Shown here: positions 63,980 to 64,000 of the stretch, in pieces
How positions within the stretch are numbered: position 1 is the first letter of the stretch
Layout of the letters: each line of letters opens with the position of its first letter
NCBI RefSeq assembly: GCF_023156505.1
Contig: NZ_JALNMJ010000005.1
Span: 124,001 to 188,000, forward strand
Direction of reading: 5' to 3'
DNA from: Roseibium sediminicola
GTDB lineage: Bacteria; Pseudomonadota; Alphaproteobacteria; Rhizobiales; Stappiaceae
DNA: 64,000 nucleotides
Program-made: the position numbers and the translations under genes
Notes under the pieces: model-generated
The model's database searches: none
What the model was told of the DNA's origin: nothing
The model's input: the letters and a program-made list of their open reading frames with translations, nothing else

Positions 63980-64000
63980 ATGAGTGGACCGGGTGAGAGC
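63980..64000 (+). CDS. Start of a divergent gene (first 7 codons only)
   Basis: ATG at 63980 is preceded by AGGAGG at 63966-63971, an excellent ribosome site, and reads MSGPGES to the window edge. Product cannot be identified. An ethylmalonyl-CoA pathway gene or an acyl-CoA-related gene would fit the position opposite ccr, but this is a guess from context. Confidence 0.5.

Overview
The window is GC-rich chromosomal DNA of an alphaproteobacterium of the order Hyphomicrobiales/Rhizobiales. A marine Stappiaceae-type genus (Roseibium/Labrenzia-like) is the best guess. This rests on the bolA - J-domain - cobS - cobT - phytase-like esterase - rpmB gene order, the aerobic CobST cobaltochelatase, an ethylmalonyl-CoA pathway (mesaconyl-CoA hydratase and crotonyl-CoA carboxylase/reductase), an IalB-family protein and rhizobial-style intergenic palindromes. 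I ran no database search, so the genus is an inference.
Layout. 1-4878: gamma-glutamyltransferase (cut by the left edge), a small cytochrome c, an endonuclease/exonuclease/phosphatase protein, a YchJ-like SEC-C protein, and a divergent SDR/TetR pair sharing an operator. 5241-10565: a flippase/GNAT envelope pair, an acyl-CoA synthetase, xerD and a 47-residue membrane protein missed by ordinary length cut-offs. 10696-13851: aroK-aroB-CorC/HlyC operon. 14093-14661: a low-GC membrane-protein gene broken by a G7 tract. 14701-19802: bolA, J-domain protein, cobS, cobT, esterase. 20014-24909: queuosine precursor transporter, rpmB, DUF3108, accA and a lipoprotein L,D-transpeptidase. 25120-30156: mesaconyl-CoA hydratase, rhodanese, a low-GC DUF805 gene, typA. 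30361-35374: MarR/MFS drug-efflux pair, PhoD phosphatase, folP-folK. 35474-43533: a sulfatase-like membrane protein, a PAP2 phosphatase, a ferredoxin, argG, and a DUF3302-HlyD-outer-membrane-factor export operon. 43534-51668: bacterial-PH-like membrane protein, TetR with divergent isoquinoline-oxidoreductase-type iorAB, a chemotaxis receptor, rlmN. 51913-62205: an envelope-rich stretch with IalB, an ECF sigma factor overlapping a VanX-like dipeptidase, a secreted orthocaspase, an RNA methyltransferase, a quinone reductase, xth, a cation/proton antiporter, a GH25 lysozyme-like lipoprotein, two tandem SH3 proteins and a CAP-domain protein. 62407-64000: ccr and the first codons of a divergent gene.
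How the parts work together. Most genes are core metabolism: aromatic amino acids, folate, arginine, fatty acids, cobalamin and translation. mch and ccr belong to the ethylmalonyl-CoA route for acetyl-CoA assimilation, whose mutases need the cobalamin that CobST helps make. Accessory interest lies in the transport, oxidoreductase and cell-envelope cassettes.
The strongest structural signal outside genes is a set of long inverted-repeat elements, 115-154 bases each. One family has five copies, a second has two, and a third type occurs once. Six of the seven copies in the two multi-copy families sit exactly between convergent gene ends. I found no tRNA, rRNA, CRISPR array, prophage or complete insertion sequence, and no system I can confidently call undescribed. 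The best candidates for follow-up are listed as findings.
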